Positions 38,570 through 49,117 are shown, counted from the stretch's first letter. The stretch: 64,000 nt of DNA from Succinivibrionaceae bacterium (GCA_016284235.1 JAEEOK010000059.1:1-64000); one strand, 5' to 3'. Numbers and translations: made by a program. Notes: a model not told the origin generated them from the letters alone.

Positions 38570-38968
38570 TCAATCCACCTCCGGATCTATCTCCTCGGTG
38601 AATTCCTTGGCTTCTATTGTTACACACTCACCGCCGCCGTTCGGAAACACGGCTATCTCGATACTAACTTCATCGAGCTTCGGCACCCAGTTTGCCAGCC
38701 ACTTAACCAGAGAAAGCTCGGTAGCCTCACAATTCCCAAGATTGTTCTCCCTTGCAAACTCATAGGCAAAATCAGGATGCGGCCAGACAGGTATTGTTAT
38801 GGACTGAGACTCCTCATCCTCAGTAAATATAATATCCTTTGTGAGGGAATTCCTAACAACCCAGAACTGAAGTTCCTGCTTCACTCTTTTTACAAAAAAA
38901 TCGTACCTTTCCTCCGCACTGGCATAAAGATACTTTTTAAATTCCTGTCTTGATAATGGTAATGGCAT
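38570..38968 (-). CDS. DUF2750-family protein
   Basis: A 132-residue cytoplasmic protein matching the DUF2750 pattern: an opening with YDFFVKRV, a WVV strand, then IPVWPHPDFAYEFA (the WP motif of the family), a stretch ending LVKWLANWVPKLDE and a final IAVFPNGGGECV strand. The function of the family is not known; members are widespread single-domain proteins, often near uncharacterised genes. It is monocistronic. A TATAAT (minus strand, 39011-39016) lies about 42 bp upstream of the ATG but has no clear -35. Confidence 0.78.
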   Translation of the reverse strand: MPLPLSRQEFKKYLYASAEERYDFFVKRVKQELQFWVVRNSLTKDIIFTEDEESQSITIPVWPHPDFAYEFARENNLGNCEATELSLVKWLANWVPKLDEVSIEIAVFPNGGGECVTIEAKEFTEEIDPEVD

Positions 38969-39209
38969 ACACTATATCTCTCTTACCTATGCATCTCTTT
39001 ATTTATATACATTATATCGTCAACTGCCGTCGCTACTTAAATCAAAATAAACTTCCGTCAGAAATACGCGTCAGTCAAACATTTATCACAATCCAGCCGG
39101 TCTGCTAAAAATACAGCGGCAATATTCCATTCTGATAATATTCCAATGAAAATTAGCATATCACTAATAATTATGCAAATTACAGGTAATATATCACAAT
39201 TTACAACAT

Positions 39210-42053
39210 TTAGTTTCGTGTCTGATTTTTCAAAATTTCCTTAAGAAAACTTCCTGTATAGGATTTTTTAACCTTAGCAACATTTTCAGGTGTGCCTTGC
39301 GCTATAATTTTTCCTCCGCCGTCACCTCCCTCCGGTCCCATGTCCACAATCCAGTCTGCAGATTTTATCACATCAAGATTGTGCTCAATCACAACAACGG
39401 TATTACCTCTGTCCCTCAGTTTCATAAGGACTTTAAGCAGCATGTCCACATCCTGAAAATGAAGACCTGTCGTCGGTTCATCAAGAATATACAGAGTTCG
39501 TGATGTATCGCGGCGGGACAGTTCCTTGGCCAGTTTTATTCTTTGCGCCTCACCGCCGGAAAGCGTTGTTGCCGACTGACCGAGAGTTATATAAGAAAGT
39601 CCCACATCTTTGAGTACCTGAAGTTTGCCTACTATAGACGGTATGGAATTAAAGAAATTATATGCCTCATCCACCGACATTTTAAGAACATCCGAAATGT
39701 TCTTGTCTTTGTACTTAACCTCCAGTGTTTCTCTATTATAGCGGTTTCCCATACACACATCACACATCACATAAACATCAGGAAGAAAATTCATTGCCAC
39801 CCTCACCATGCCGTCACCGCCGCAGGCGCTGCATCTTCCTCCGCTTACATTAAAAGAGAAACGACCCGGTTTATAACCTCTGGCCTTTGCTTCTGGTGTT
39901 GCCGCAAACAAATCTCTGATTTCATTGAATACGCCTATGTACGTTGCAGGATTTGATCGCGGGGTTTTGCCGATAGGGGACTGATCTATGGCAATTACCT
40001 TGTCCAGATATTCAAATCCTTCATATCCGGTGCAAAAATTACTGTTTATTTTTTCTGCCGAGCGATAACCAATCATTCTAGATGCAAGAGAATACAGAAC
40101 ATCATTGATAAGCGTCGACTTTCCCGAACCGGAAACACCGGTTATACAGGTAAACACGCCGAGCGGCAGAGCCAGTTCGACATTCTTGAGGTTATGTCTT
40201 GATATTCCGCTAACCTTCAGCCATCTGACATCTCTGACAGAGTGACGGACCGGTATGGATATGGTTCTGCGACCGGAAAGATAAGCTCCCGTTAATGAAT
40301 CAGGATTATTAATTACATCCTCCGGAGTACCTTCTGCCATAATACGGCCTCCGTGTACACCGGCACCCGGTCCTACATCAATAAGATGATCGGCAAGACG
40401 CATGGTTTCCTCGTCATGCTCGACCACTATCACTGTATTACCCAGATCTCTCAAACGCTTCAGAGTGCTTAAAAGCCTATTATTGTCTCTCTGGTGCAGT
40501 CCTATGCTGGGCTCGTCCAGCACATACATTACACCCACCAGACCTGCGCCGATCTGACTTGCAAGTCTTATACGCTGAGCCTCTCCGCCGGATAACGTAT
40601 CTGCAGAGCGAGCAAGGGTAAGATATCCCAAACCTACACTGTGAAGAAAAGACAACCGATCCCGTATTTCCTTGAGAAGTTTATCCGCAATTTTAGCCTT
40701 CTGACCGGTAAACGATATATTATTGAAAAAATTCTCCGCCTTGCTTACAGTCATATTAATGACATCAAGAATATTCACATTGTTTATGAATACATTGCTT
40801 GCCTTTTCATTAAGTCTGCTGCCGTGACACATAGTACAGGAACAGACTCTGAAAACTCCTCTGAAAGGATTTGCGTAATATCCGATACTGTCCCTGTACC
40901 GTTTTTCCGTAAGCTTAAGTATACCTTCAAAGGGTTTTGTCTCACTACCTTCATTAAAGAAAAAGGATATTTTCGGCAATGTCAGAGATACACTGCCGCT
41001 TCCATTCAGAAGGATCCGTTTCTGAACATCGGTCAGCTGTGAATACGGAACATTTAACGGAATTTTGAAATGCTTTGATACCGCTTCAAGCACAGGACGG
41101 TAACGATCATCATAGCTTCCCCAGCCCCTGATAGCACCGTCATCTATACTTAAATCAGGATCCTTTATAAGTGCAGACAGATCAATAATTTCCTTTTCTC
41201 CAAGTCCGCCGCACTCAGGACAAGCTCCAAGCGGATTGTTGAAGGAAAACAGTTTAGGTTCAAGATCAGTGACGGAATAGCCGCACACAGGACACGCAAA
41301 TCTGTTGGAAAAAATCATTTTTTTCTTTCCGATTTGCGGATCCATATAATCAACATAAACAATACCATCTGACTTTTTCAAAGCAGTTTCAAAAGATTCT
41401 GCGATCCGCTGTCTTATATCAGGTTTGATCTTGAAACGATCTACAATAACCTCTATAGTATGCTTCTTCCTTAACTCCAGCTCGGGAGGATCTGATAAAT
41501 CATATACCTCTCCGTCTATTCTTGCCCGAATAAAACCTTCAGAGGCAAGAGACAGGAGAAGTTTCTTATACTCTCCCTTTCTTTCATTGACAATCGGAGC
41601 CAGTATCATCAATTTTGTTTCCTCAGGTTCACTCATGACCTGATCAACCATCTGGGAAACTGTCTGGGCATTCAATGATTTTTTATGAACCGGACATCGC
41701 GCTTCTCCCGTACGCGAAAAAAGGAGACGGAGATAATCGTAAATCTCCGTAACAGTACCGACTGTTGAACGGGGATTATGAGATGATGACTTCTGTTGAA
41801 TGGAGATAGCGGGGGACAAACCTTCAATTGAATCTACATCCGGTTTTTCCATCTTGGCAAGAAACTGCCTGGCGTAAGGAGACAGGGATTCCACATACCG
41901 GCGCTGCCCTTCAGCATAAAGAGTGTCAAAAGCAAGAGATGACTTGCCGGACCCTGACAAACCTGTTATTACAACAAGTTTGTCCCTAGGGATTGTAAGA
42001 TTTATATTCTTCAGATTATGTGTACGTGCACCGCGTATCTCTATATTTTCCAT
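39210..42053 (-). CDS. uvrA: Excinuclease ABC subunit UvrA
   Basis: UvrA is the damage-sensing ATPase of nucleotide excision repair. The 947 residues hold two ABC modules: Walker [10 protein letters not shown] and GVSGSGKST, signatures [12 protein letters not shown] and [12 protein letters not shown], Walker [12 protein letters not shown] and [11 protein letters not shown]. Zinc-binding cysteine pairs CPVCG...CPECGG and CSACGG...CDVCMG are intact. It stands alone. The ssb gene that is divergent from uvrA in E. coli is absent here. No LexA box was recognised upstream. Confidence 0.98.
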   Translation of the reverse strand: MENIEIRGARTHNLKNINLTIPRDKLVVITGLSGSGKSSLAFDTLYAEGQRRYVESLSPYARQFLAKMEKPDVDSIEGLSPAISIQQKSSSHNPRSTVGTVTEIYDYLRLLFSRTGEARCPVHKKSLNAQTVSQMVDQVMSEPEETKLMILAPIVNERKGEYKKLLLSLASEGFIRARIDGEVYDLSDPPELELRKKHTIEVIVDRFKIKPDIRQRIAESFETALKKSDGIVYVDYMDPQIGKKKMIFSNRFACPVCGYSVTDLEPKLFSFNNPLGACPECGGLGEKEIIDLSALIKDPDLSIDDGAIRGWGSYDDRYRPVLEAVSKHFKIPLNVPYSQLTDVQKRILLNGSGSVSLTLPKISFFFNEGSETKPFEGILKLTEKRYRDSIGYYANPFRGVFRVCSCTMCHGSRLNEKASNVFINNVNILDVINMTVSKAENFFNNISFTGQKAKIADKLLKEIRDRLSFLHSVGLGYLTLARSADTLSGGEAQRIRLASQIGAGLVGVMYVLDEPSIGLHQRDNNRLLSTLKRLRDLGNTVIVVEHDEETMRLADHLIDVGPGAGVHGGRIMAEGTPEDVINNPDSLTGAYLSGRRTISIPVRHSVRDVRWLKVSGISRHNLKNVELALPLGVFTCITGVSGSGKSTLINDVLYSLASRMIGYRSAEKINSNFCTGYEGFEYLDKVIAIDQSPIGKTPRSNPATYIGVFNEIRDLFAATPEAKARGYKPGRFSFNVSGGRCSACGGDGMVRVAMNFLPDVYVMCDVCMGNRYNRETLEVKYKDKNISDVLKMSVDEAYNFFNSIPSIVGKLQVLKDVGLSYITLGQSATTLSGGEAQRIKLAKELSRRDTSRTLYILDEPTTGLHFQDVDMLLKVLMKLRDRGNTVVVIEHNLDVIKSADWIVDMGPEGGDGGGKIIAQGTPENVAKVKKSYTGSFLKEILKNQTRN

Positions 42054-42335
42054 ACAGGCAGTTCCATTAAAGAAGAAACTCCGGACAAATGCATCAACTC
42101 ACCACGGATTTGCTGAAAGCTAAGCAGACCGCCTGTCACCTAAAGGCAACTGACTCATAAATATCCTGCAATTCTATTTAAAAATCTGATATTTGAGGTT
42201 TTCTATTAAAAATCAGGCAGTCCTTATTCCTACATGCATATCCACTTCACCTTGCCATACAGGATACCTGTATCCAATCACTCAGGAGAAATGGATACGC
42301 ACCTCCGATTTATGAAACATAAGTCAGAAATACAG

Positions 42336-43646
42336 TCAAAAATCCAGTTTTCTACCGTTGACAGACAGTATGCCCTTTCTGTATTCCAGATGATATTCAA
42401 GAGTTTCTGCATCAGGATCCCTGGCATAGGATTTTAAAACATTAGAGAACTTTTCAAGTTTATACTCATGCATCGAAAGAAGGGAACTGTCTATATGATA
42501 CATTCCGTTCAAAAGAATTGAACTAATAAACACCATAGGATTGGATGTGTCAACATTTACACCTGCATCGAGATAAATTTTGTTCCGCAAATCAACCTTT
42601 GCCCCGTTTAAAACAGAATTCAGGTTAGCCTCAACAGAACTGCCCTTGTTGAAAAATGAAAACGCCAGCCTGTAGCCTTCGCGAGGATCTACGGAACTCA
42701 TGCAGGACTGCATTTGCTCCGAAAGTTCTTCAATGCTTTTACTTTCGCATTTTTTTGCAATTTCTGTGAAATCGAACTCATTAAATGCAACTTTGAATTT
42801 TGTGTCCTTTACATCAATATGCGAATCTTCATCTTTACTGTCTATCTTTACATTACCGGCAGAGGCTTCCATTCCTGTATTGATGATGAATTTTGAATGA
42901 CCCTTGCCTCCGGAATAGTTGCCGCTGAGCTGAAATTTATCTATTCTTACGTCATTCCCGCCGAAATTGGAAAAATACTCATTGACGGAAAAGACGGCAC
43001 TATATGAATTGTCCCCGGAAGCTCCGGAATCCAGTTTTATCCCGGCTATTCTGAAAACAGGGTTGGAGCTTTTATCAGTAACAGTAAACTCATTAATATC
43101 AAGTAAACCTTTCCTGGCATACGGTCTTTTAGACACATTTACAGTCTGAATCTCTCCGTTTCCTGCCTTCCAGTTTACATTTACATCACCAAACTCCATG
43201 CTTCCCGGTTTAAAATCAACTGTGGTTACAACACTGTCTGAAAAAAAACTGTATTTTGCGCGTAATCCGCTCAGAAGAGACTTCAGTGCAGCTGAATTTT
43301 TACCATCAACTTTGTATCTGCTGTAGAAGGAATCTCCCAGATCAAATGTATTTTCAACAGTTCCTATCCCATAGCTGCTGATAATTTTTAAAGGTAGGGA
43401 AAAACCATCACCATCAGCAAAGGATATCTCATAGGATGATACATCTGAAAACAGTCCGGTACTCTCAATACCTGTACTTCTGATATCAACAGGCTTGCCG
43501 ACTTTTCTGAACATTTCCTCAATCTTGTAGCTTGTTTCCCTAAGCCTGTCATGAGCGGCACCCTTGGTAACCATTACTCCACCAAAGCACGCACCAACGG
43601 CCAAAACTCCGGCTACCCCAAGTCCAACTAAAAGTTTTACGTTCAT
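42336..43646 (-). CDS. DUF945 (YdgA-like) envelope protein
   Basis: A 436-residue protein with one N-terminal membrane segment (residues 4-27, LLVGLGVAGVLAVGACFGGVM) and a long beta-rich extracytoplasmic part. Features that recall DUF945/YdgA proteins are the N-terminal anchor, an early Y-x-I-x-E stretch, repeated short strands of alternating polarity, and the C-terminal YHLEYRKGILSVNGRKL ending. Its function in the family is unknown. Two Cys (in KKCESKS and QSCMSS) are 25 residues apart. It is a single gene with a 282-bp spacer to uvrA. Confidence 0.7.
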   Translation of the reverse strand: MNVKLLVGLGVAGVLAVGACFGGVMVTKGAAHDRLRETSYKIEEMFRKVGKPVDIRSTGIESTGLFSDVSSYEISFADGDGFSLPLKIISSYGIGTVENTFDLGDSFYSRYKVDGKNSAALKSLLSGLRAKYSFFSDSVVTTVDFKPGSMEFGDVNVNWKAGNGEIQTVNVSKRPYARKGLLDINEFTVTDKSSNPVFRIAGIKLDSGASGDNSYSAVFSVNEYFSNFGGNDVRIDKFQLSGNYSGGKGHSKFIINTGMEASAGNVKIDSKDEDSHIDVKDTKFKVAFNEFDFTEIAKKCESKSIEELSEQMQSCMSSVDPREGYRLAFSFFNKGSSVEANLNSVLNGAKVDLRNKIYLDAGVNVDTSNPMVFISSILLNGMYHIDSSLLSMHEYKLEKFSNVLKSYARDPDAETLEYHLEYRKGILSVNGRKLDF

Positions 43647-44260
43647 TTTGAATTTTATTCCCTACAAAATTGATCCAAACAAGATTATTAAACAACAATC
43701 AAGCATTGACAAAGCAACACCGGCAAATTGTCTGTATGTCATGAGATCATAAAAAATGATCTGTCAATTTTCAAACTATTTTATAAATTTTATCCAATCC
43801 CAGATGCCGAGTAAAAATTCTTTCCGCTTAAAAGGGAATTTGCCCCCTGCAAAATCCTTCCGGAATCTGAAATTTTAACAGATTGAATCTTCCGACTGTT
43901 TAGCAGAAACTCATTTGTGATTGTACATACATCCGATTATTCATCGGCAAAGAAAATCGTTTTCAGATCTGAATGTTACAGTAAACACAGTATATGTCCG
44001 ATAATCAATTCGTAATTAAAAATACGTCCGCAATACTCAATTTCTAGTTTTATATACCGCTATTGCCAACCTGAATTTGCACGGACCCGGAAAATTTAAT
44101 AACTAAACGATTACCCAGCACTTATTCACAGTATAAATGTTCGAACAAAAATTGACGCAGTTAGCACTTTTTTCAAGTAGTGACTGCTATATGGAATTTG
44201 TATTTATCCTGCATGATATACTTCACTCACTGTAAATTTAACTTTTTCGGAGTAATTATC
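43647..44260. other. Divergent DUF945/DASS intergenic region
   Basis: About 614 bp, AT-rich, no supported gene. AATCTG/CAGATT form a short inverted repeat near 43864-43884. Candidate promoters toward the DASS gene are weak (TTGACG at about 44152). A plus-strand frame entering from 44180 is the upstream extension of the DASS frame and is not called. Confidence 0.4.
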
Positions 44261-45721
44261 TTGAGTGAAAATAAGCCTTTGATGGCAGATCTTGAAAATG
44301 ATGATCAGCAACTACCGAAGAGTAAAAAAACGCTGATGATAAAAATCATCACTGTCATAGTTGCCTGCATCATCGCCTATGCTCTGCCTTATATTTTTCC
44401 AGGAGCCCTGGCTCTGACCCCTGTCCAGCATATTCTGCTGGTAATATTTACGGCCGCAGCATTCTGCTGGATCACGGAACCCATACCGGTATACGCGACA
44501 TCGCTCTTTGCCATGGGAGCCCTGGCGCTGTTTATATCAGATTCATCATTCTGGATGCTGAGAGACTATCTCAACGAGGTTGATAAATCCCACGTTATTA
44601 GCTACAAGTCAGTCCTCGCCAGCTTCAGTGCGCCGGTTGTAATTCTGTTTATTGGCGGTTTCGCACTGGCTATCGCAGCTACAAAATACAAGCTTGATAT
44701 AAATCTGGCCAGAATTCTGCTGAAACCTTTCGGTAAAAAACCTTACATGGTAATGCTCGGCATCATGTCTGTCACAGCTGCATTCGCGATGTTCATGAGC
44801 AATACCGCAACAACTGTTATGATGCTTGCAATGATCACTCCGGTAATAGCATTGTTCGACAAGGGAGATCGCGGTATCAAGGCTGTAGTATTCTGTGTAC
44901 CTGTAGCCGCAAACGTCGGCGGTATTGCAACTCCGGTCGGAACACCTCCTAATGCAATTGCTCTGGGATTTCTTACCGGCAGTGATTCAATAAGCTTTAT
45001 GGAATGGATGAAGGTCGGTTTCCCTCTTGCCGTAGTGTGCGTTATTGTCGGATGGGTGATCCTCAATATTCTCTATCCAATCAAACAGAAGGAAATTGAA
45101 ATAAAAATTGAATCACGGTTCTCCAAGGACTGGAGATCTATTACCGTCTATGTGGTATTTGCTCTTACGATTCTCTTGTGGATGACAGAAAGATGGCACG
45201 GAGTAAACAGTTATGTTGTTGCACTGCTCCCTCTTATTGCCTACACCTGCACGGGAATAATAAAGACAGCAGATATCAAAACCATGAACTGGGACGTAAT
45301 CTGGCTTATCGCCGGAGGTATAGCGCTTGGTGATGCCCTTGGAAAAACCGGTCTGGCTGAAAAACTGGCAAATATCATAGACTATACACAGTACAGCGGT
45401 CTGATGATAGTAATTCTGCTGAGCATCATCGGCTGGGCTCTGTCGAACTTTATATCAAACACAGCATCGGCAAACCTTATGCTTCCTATTGCAGTTGCGG
45501 TACTTTCCAGTGCCGGAGATGTAGGCATAGCCAGATCTACCGTTCTGATGTTCTGCGCTATAGCTATCTCTTTTGCCATGAGCCTGCCGATAAGTACGCC
45601 TCCTAATGCTCTGGCATACGCTACCGGATATCTCAAAAACCGCGATATTATGATCGGCGGAGGTATCATATCTGTAGTCTGTCTTGGTCTTGGAATTCTG
45701 ACAATGTGGCTTTTCGGATAA
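44261..45721 (+). CDS. DASS-family (SLC13) anion/dicarboxylate transporter
   Basis: A sodium-coupled or exchange carrier for di- or tricarboxylates such as succinate, malate or citrate, of the CitT/VcINDY family. About 11 to 12 hydrophobic segments are visible. Both substrate/Na+ binding SNT motifs are present (MSNTATTVM and ISNTASANLM), each paired with a TPPNA loop (VGTPPNAIAL and ISTPPNALAY). The frame opens at an ATG at 44180, but the TTG at 44261 has GGAG 8 nt upstream and starts MSENKPLMADLEND with a short polar N terminus, as usual for the family. Such a carrier would suit a succinate-producing gut bacterium; the substrate is not proven. It ends at a strong terminator. Confidence 0.9.
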   Translation: MSENKPLMADLENDDQQLPKSKKTLMIKIITVIVACIIAYALPYIFPGALALTPVQHILLVIFTAAAFCWITEPIPVYATSLFAMGALALFISDSSFWMLRDYLNEVDKSHVISYKSVLASFSAPVVILFIGGFALAIAATKYKLDINLARILLKPFGKKPYMVMLGIMSVTAAFAMFMSNTATTVMMLAMITPVIALFDKGDRGIKAVVFCVPVAANVGGIATPVGTPPNAIALGFLTGSDSISFMEWMKVGFPLAVVCVIVGWVILNILYPIKQKEIEIKIESRFSKDWRSITVYVVFALTILLWMTERWHGVNSYVVALLPLIAYTCTGIIKTADIKTMNWDVIWLIAGGIALGDALGKTGLAEKLANIIDYTQYSGLMIVILLSIIGWALSNFISNTASANLMLPIAVAVLSSAGDVGIARSTVLMFCAIAISFAMSLPISTPPNALAYATGYLKNRDIMIGGGIISVVCLGLGILTMWLFG

Positions 45722-45750
45722 AGAATGCCTGCAGTTGATTATATCTTTAG

Positions 45751-45778
45751 AAGATCCCTTCAAGGGATCTTTTTTTTT
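45751..45778 (+). terminator. Terminator of the DASS gene
   Basis: AGATCCC pairs with GGGATCT (loop TTCAA) and is followed by eight further T residues, about 30 bp past the stop. Confidence 0.88.
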
Positions 45779-45807
45779 CAGTTCAAACACAGGAACATGA
45801 ATTTTAT

Positions 45808-46098
45808 CTAGGGCAACTTGTTCCACCCTTTCAAAATCACCTCATGACCATCCACGTATTTTCTGCGAAAGACCTCGGCCGTATCTCTGTCAGCAATAAT
45901 CTCACATGGATACTCCTTGCAAATCTTTTCAAACTCGCTCTCACTGATTAAAGCCGTAGTAAAAAAATCATCGTTACGACTCGGAACCCCATGCCACGCA
46001 AAAAACTGTTTTTTTCCATCAACAGTTCGGTATCCCATCCGAATCTGACCTGAGTTGAAATAACCCTCATAAAAGAATCGTTGCTGTAATCCATTCAT
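45808..46098 (-). CDS. Small unknown protein, 96 aa
   Basis: I do not recognise a family. The protein is soluble, aromatic-rich (QQRFFYEGYFNSGQIRMGYR, FFAWHG) and ends EVILKGWNKLP. GAGG lies only one base before the ATG, closer than usual; no other start is available before an upstream stop. Size and composition resemble the two orphan proteins beside the phage tail gene, but I see no clear sequence similarity. It converges on the DASS gene. Confidence 0.5.
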   Translation of the reverse strand: MNGLQQRFFYEGYFNSGQIRMGYRTVDGKKQFFAWHGVPSRNDDFFTTALISESEFEKICKEYPCEIIADRDTAEVFRRKYVDGHEVILKGWNKLP

Positions 46099-46405
46099 TC
46101 CTCAACAAAATCCGCTGTTATCAACATTCATCAGCACAGCTAAACTGCTGTTACGTTATAGAAGCAAAGCTATTACCTTCATTCCCCGCCTGCACTTTTT
46201 TCAAAAAATCCGGATCAGGTCTCAGGCAGATCGCTGCAGTAAAAAATTCAGGCCCAACAGTCTGAATTTGACGATTCCATGAATACAAGGTACTTAGCAA
46301 ACAGAAACGGCGGCTAAAAATTCGTTAATACATAAAATCATCAATAAAAAAGCCAGAGTAAAACAAAACCCCGGCCCTCATAAAAACACAGAAAACAAAT
46401 GATGA
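46099..46405. other. Intergenic spacer rpoH to 96-aa gene
   Basis: About 307 bp. Apart from the rpoH terminator I see no gene or regulatory structure. Confidence 0.45.
46345..46375 (-). terminator. rpoH terminator
   Basis: On the minus strand GCCGGGG pairs with CTCTGGC (two G-T pairs) around about 11 nt, followed by TTTTTT, 30 bp past the rpoH stop. Confidence 0.7.
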
Positions 46406-47269
46406 TTAAATCTGTTCTGTCATCAGTTTTCTCATGGTATCCATAGCCTGCTTTTCAAGCTGTCTTATTCTTTCTGCCGACACGGAAAAATGTTCGGCAA
46501 GCTCCTGCAATGTAGCCTTATTTTCATCAAGCCAGCGGCGCTGAATGATATATCTGGCGCGATCATCAAGCTGTTCAAAAGCTTCACCCAGAGCCTCCTG
46601 GGCATTCTCCTGCCAGTTGGTGTTCTCGAAACGGGCGGAAAAATTGGATGTTTTATCTTCAAGGTAGAATGACGGAGAACCCGAAGACTTTACTTCCGTA
46701 TCATCATCTTCTGAATAATCATATGATACATCAGCAGATGCCATTCTGCTTTCCATCTCGGTCACTTCACCCGGAGTTACACCAAGCTCCTTTGCCACCA
46801 TATGAACATCACTGTCAGACAGCCATGTCACATTCTTTTTGAACTTTCTCAAATTGAAAAACAGTTTGCGCTGCGCCTTGGTTGTAGCAACCTTAACCAT
46901 TTTCCAGTTACGGATAACAAACTCGTGAATTTCGGACTTAATCCAGTGCATGGCATAAGTAACAAGTCTTACACCAGCCTTGGGATCAAAACGCTTAACA
47001 GCCTGCATGAGACCTACACTGCCCTCCTGAATAAGATCCTTCAGAGGAAGTCCGTATCCAAGATAACCCTTCGCAACATGCACAACAAAACGCATATGAG
47101 ACATTACAAGTTTATACGCCGCCTGCTTGTCACCGTTTTCCCTGAAATTTTCCGCAAGCTCATACTCCTCTTCCTTGGAGAGCATAGGATAACTGTTAAT
47201 CCTGCTTATATAAGCTTCAAGGCCATCGTACTGGATAAGCTGCTTGCTTCTGCTAACTAATTCCGTCAT
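46406..47269 (-). CDS. rpoH: RNA polymerase heat-shock sigma factor RpoH (sigma32)
   Basis: RpoH directs transcription of chaperone and protease genes. The 287 residues carry region 2 (SHMRFVVHVAKGYLGYGLPLKDLIQEGSVGLMQAVKRFDP, VRLVTYAMHWIKSEIHEFVI), the diagnostic RpoH box QRKLFFNLRKFKK and region 4 (ATLQELAEHFSVSAERIRQLEKQAM). It follows ftsX as in E. coli. A sigma70-type promoter, a terminator-like hairpin and a further inverted repeat lie in its 227-bp upstream region (separate entries). AGAAGG is about 11 nt before the ATG. Confidence 0.97.
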   Translation of the reverse strand: MTELVSRSKQLIQYDGLEAYISRINSYPMLSKEEEYELAENFRENGDKQAAYKLVMSHMRFVVHVAKGYLGYGLPLKDLIQEGSVGLMQAVKRFDPKAGVRLVTYAMHWIKSEIHEFVIRNWKMVKVATTKAQRKLFFNLRKFKKNVTWLSDSDVHMVAKELGVTPGEVTEMESRMASADVSYDYSEDDDTEVKSSGSPSFYLEDKTSNFSARFENTNWQENAQEALGEAFEQLDDRARYIIQRRWLDENKATLQELAEHFSVSAERIRQLEKQAMDTMRKLMTEQI

Positions 47270-47312
47270 ACCTAATCTGCCTTCTTTCCACGGTTACTTA
47301 AAAATAATCAAT

Positions 47313-47348
47313 AAAAAACCCTCCGGATCATATCTGACAATCCGGAGA
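47313..47348 (-). terminator. Terminator-like hairpin in the ftsX-rpoH gap
   Basis: On the minus strand CTCCGGAT pairs perfectly with ATCCGGAG around an 11-nt loop; GG and then TTTTTT follow. It ends 44 bp before the rpoH ATG, and lies downstream of the candidate rpoH promoter. It may end ftsX transcripts, attenuate rpoH, or form part of an mRNA leader structure. Confidence 0.65.
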
Positions 47349-47420
47349 CATCAAACTGTTTCAACTGGTGAAAACTGATTTTAATGCTGCGCACCCTCAA
47401 ACCAAATCCAACCAGTTACA

Positions 47421-47448
47421 AGTATATTCCAATTCCCCAAAAATTCAA
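47421..47448 (-). promoter_or_regulatory. Candidate rpoH promoter
   Basis: On the minus strand TTGAAT (four of six) and TATACT (five of six) are separated by 16 bp. A transcript from here would have a leader of about 145 nt containing the hairpin at 47321-47347. Confidence 0.55.
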
Positions 47449-47496
47449 TAACCCTTCCTTTAACGATTAGACAAAAAAGGTCAGAAAAAGTTCATT

Positions 47497-48432
47497 TTAA
47501 AGATTACTGAATCTGGACAGTGAAATCTTTGTCGCTATGACGCTAAGGAGAATACTGATCAGAACAATTGCGGATGTCTCCGCAAAAGACAGCAGAGACA
47601 TTTCATACTTTTCACCGTAAAGTTCTGCCAGTTCATTAATAATATATGAAGCGCACATGACAAAGAATTCGTTTACCCACCATGCGAGAAGCCCGCCGAA
47701 AAATCCCATAAGAACGCCTGAATAAATATACGGTCTTGCAATGAAGCTGTCTGTGGCCCCAAAAAATTTCATGATCTTAATTTCATCCCGGTGATACATG
47801 ACATTTATGCGCACGGTATTCGCAACAGTAAGGATCACTCCTGCAAGAAGCATAACCCCCAGTGAAATAGCAAGGTTGCGCATCAGATTGGCAATGCCCT
47901 TTAAACGCTTCACCCACATAAGATCAAATTTACCCTGCTCAACCTCACTGCGGGAAATAAGCCGTTCTAACATTTCCTCGGCAACATTCTGATCTGCGAC
48001 AATGTTCTCTGACGGAGTGACAACAAGCACATCCGGCAAAGGATTATCCGCCAGGTATTTAATAGGTTCGGCAAACCCTGAAACCTTTGAAAACTCTATA
48101 AGTCCCTCTTCCTTTGATATATATCTTACATTTTTAACATCCGGTTCGGTACTGATGGCATCAACGAAGGCCCGAGTCTGCTCCGCAGTTAAATCACGCT
48201 TCAGATAAAGTGAAATCTGACAGGAATCATTAAGCTTTGATGTAACAGTCAATGCATTCAGATAAAGTACATAGAACGTCATGGGAACTGCAAGACTAAC
48301 TGCGATAACAGAAAGTGTCAGGAAGGTGCGGAACGGCGAGGCGAGCAAACTACGAAGGGAGCGCTTAAAAACATTCCAGTGGTTCAGAATAAACTTTTCT
48401 CTGCCTACGGCCTTTCTGTTGCTATCAGACAT
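47497..48432 (-). CDS. ftsX: Cell-division ABC transporter-like permease FtsX
   Basis: FtsX, with FtsE, transmits signals across the membrane at the septum and activates peptidoglycan hydrolases through EnvC. About 311 residues with four membrane segments: one near the N terminus (FLTLSVIAVSLAVPMTFYVLY), then a periplasmic loop (about 65-160) and three C-terminal helices. The motif MYHRDEIKIMKFFGATDSFI is typical of FtsX. The ATG at 48432 gives MSDSNRKAVG and overlaps the ftsE stop by 8 bp; an upstream start lies deeper in ftsE. Confidence 0.95.
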   Translation of the reverse strand: MSDSNRKAVGREKFILNHWNVFKRSLRSLLASPFRTFLTLSVIAVSLAVPMTFYVLYLNALTVTSKLNDSCQISLYLKRDLTAEQTRAFVDAISTEPDVKNVRYISKEEGLIEFSKVSGFAEPIKYLADNPLPDVLVVTPSENIVADQNVAEEMLERLISRSEVEQGKFDLMWVKRLKGIANLMRNLAISLGVMLLAGVILTVANTVRINVMYHRDEIKIMKFFGATDSFIARPYIYSGVLMGFFGGLLAWWVNEFFVMCASYIINELAELYGEKYEMSLLSFAETSAIVLISILLSVIATKISLSRFSNL

Positions 48433-49117
48433 GCTTCTCTCCGTTTTTTTCTGGAGCCGGGCAGTCGGCAATCATTTTTCCTCTTTTCAAAACAATCTGC
48501 CTGCATGGCTTCAAATTAAACAGATTGCTGTCATGAGTCGCCAGAAGCACAGTTGCTCCGCTGCGGTTAAAAACAGTAAACAGTTTCAAAATTTCTGCTG
48601 ACATTTCTGGATCCAGGTTGCCTGTCGGTTCATCTGCAAGCAGTATCTTCGGTGAATGAACGATGGCTCTTGCAATTCCAACTCTCTGCTGTTCGCCGCC
48701 GGAGAGAGTGAGGGGATAGTACCTTGCCTTGTCAATTAAACCTACATAATCCAGTGCCGCATTTGTCCTCTTGGTTATATCAGACGAGCAGTAACCCTCT
48801 ATTTCAAGAGGCAGCGCCACATTGTCAAAAACCGTACGGCTGTTTATAAGACGATAATCCTGAAAGATCATTCCTATCTGACGGCGCACGTATGGTATTT
48901 CCTCACGGCTCAGTCTGGTAATATCCTGACCGTTAAAAAAGATTTTACCGAGGCTTGGCTGCTCAATTGAAGAAATAAGTTTCAAAAGTGTACTCTTTCC
49001 GGCTCCGGAATGTCCCCTCAAATACACCATTTCGCCTTTTGCTATATTGAAACTGACCTGCTGAATAGCCTGAAAGCCGCCCAAGTAACTCTTGGAAACC
49101 TGCTCAAAACGGATCAT
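48425..49117 (-). CDS. ftsE: Cell-division ATP-binding protein FtsE
   Basis: The ABC ATPase partner of FtsX. MIRFEQVSKSY at the N terminus, Walker A GHSGAGKST, Q-loop IFQDYRL, signature LSGGEQQRVGIARA and Walker B ILLADEPTGNLDP are all typical. The 230 residues are close to the E. coli length (222). It overlaps ftsY by 4 bp (ATGA) and ftsX by 8 bp, so ftsY-ftsE-ftsX are coupled. Confidence 0.97.
   Translation of the reverse strand: MIRFEQVSKSYLGGFQAIQQVSFNIAKGEMVYLRGHSGAGKSTLLKLISSIEQPSLGKIFFNGQDITRLSREEIPYVRRQIGMIFQDYRLINSRTVFDNVALPLEIEGYCSSDITKRTNAALDYVGLIDKARYYPLTLSGGEQQRVGIARAIVHSPKILLADEPTGNLDPEMSAEILKLFTVFNRSGATVLLATHDSNLFNLKPCRQIVLKRGKMIADCPAPEKNGEKHV

Noticed and set aside
44180..44260. 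Upstream ATG for the DASS transporter
   Set aside because: No ribosome site, whereas TTG at 44261 has GGAG at ideal spacing.
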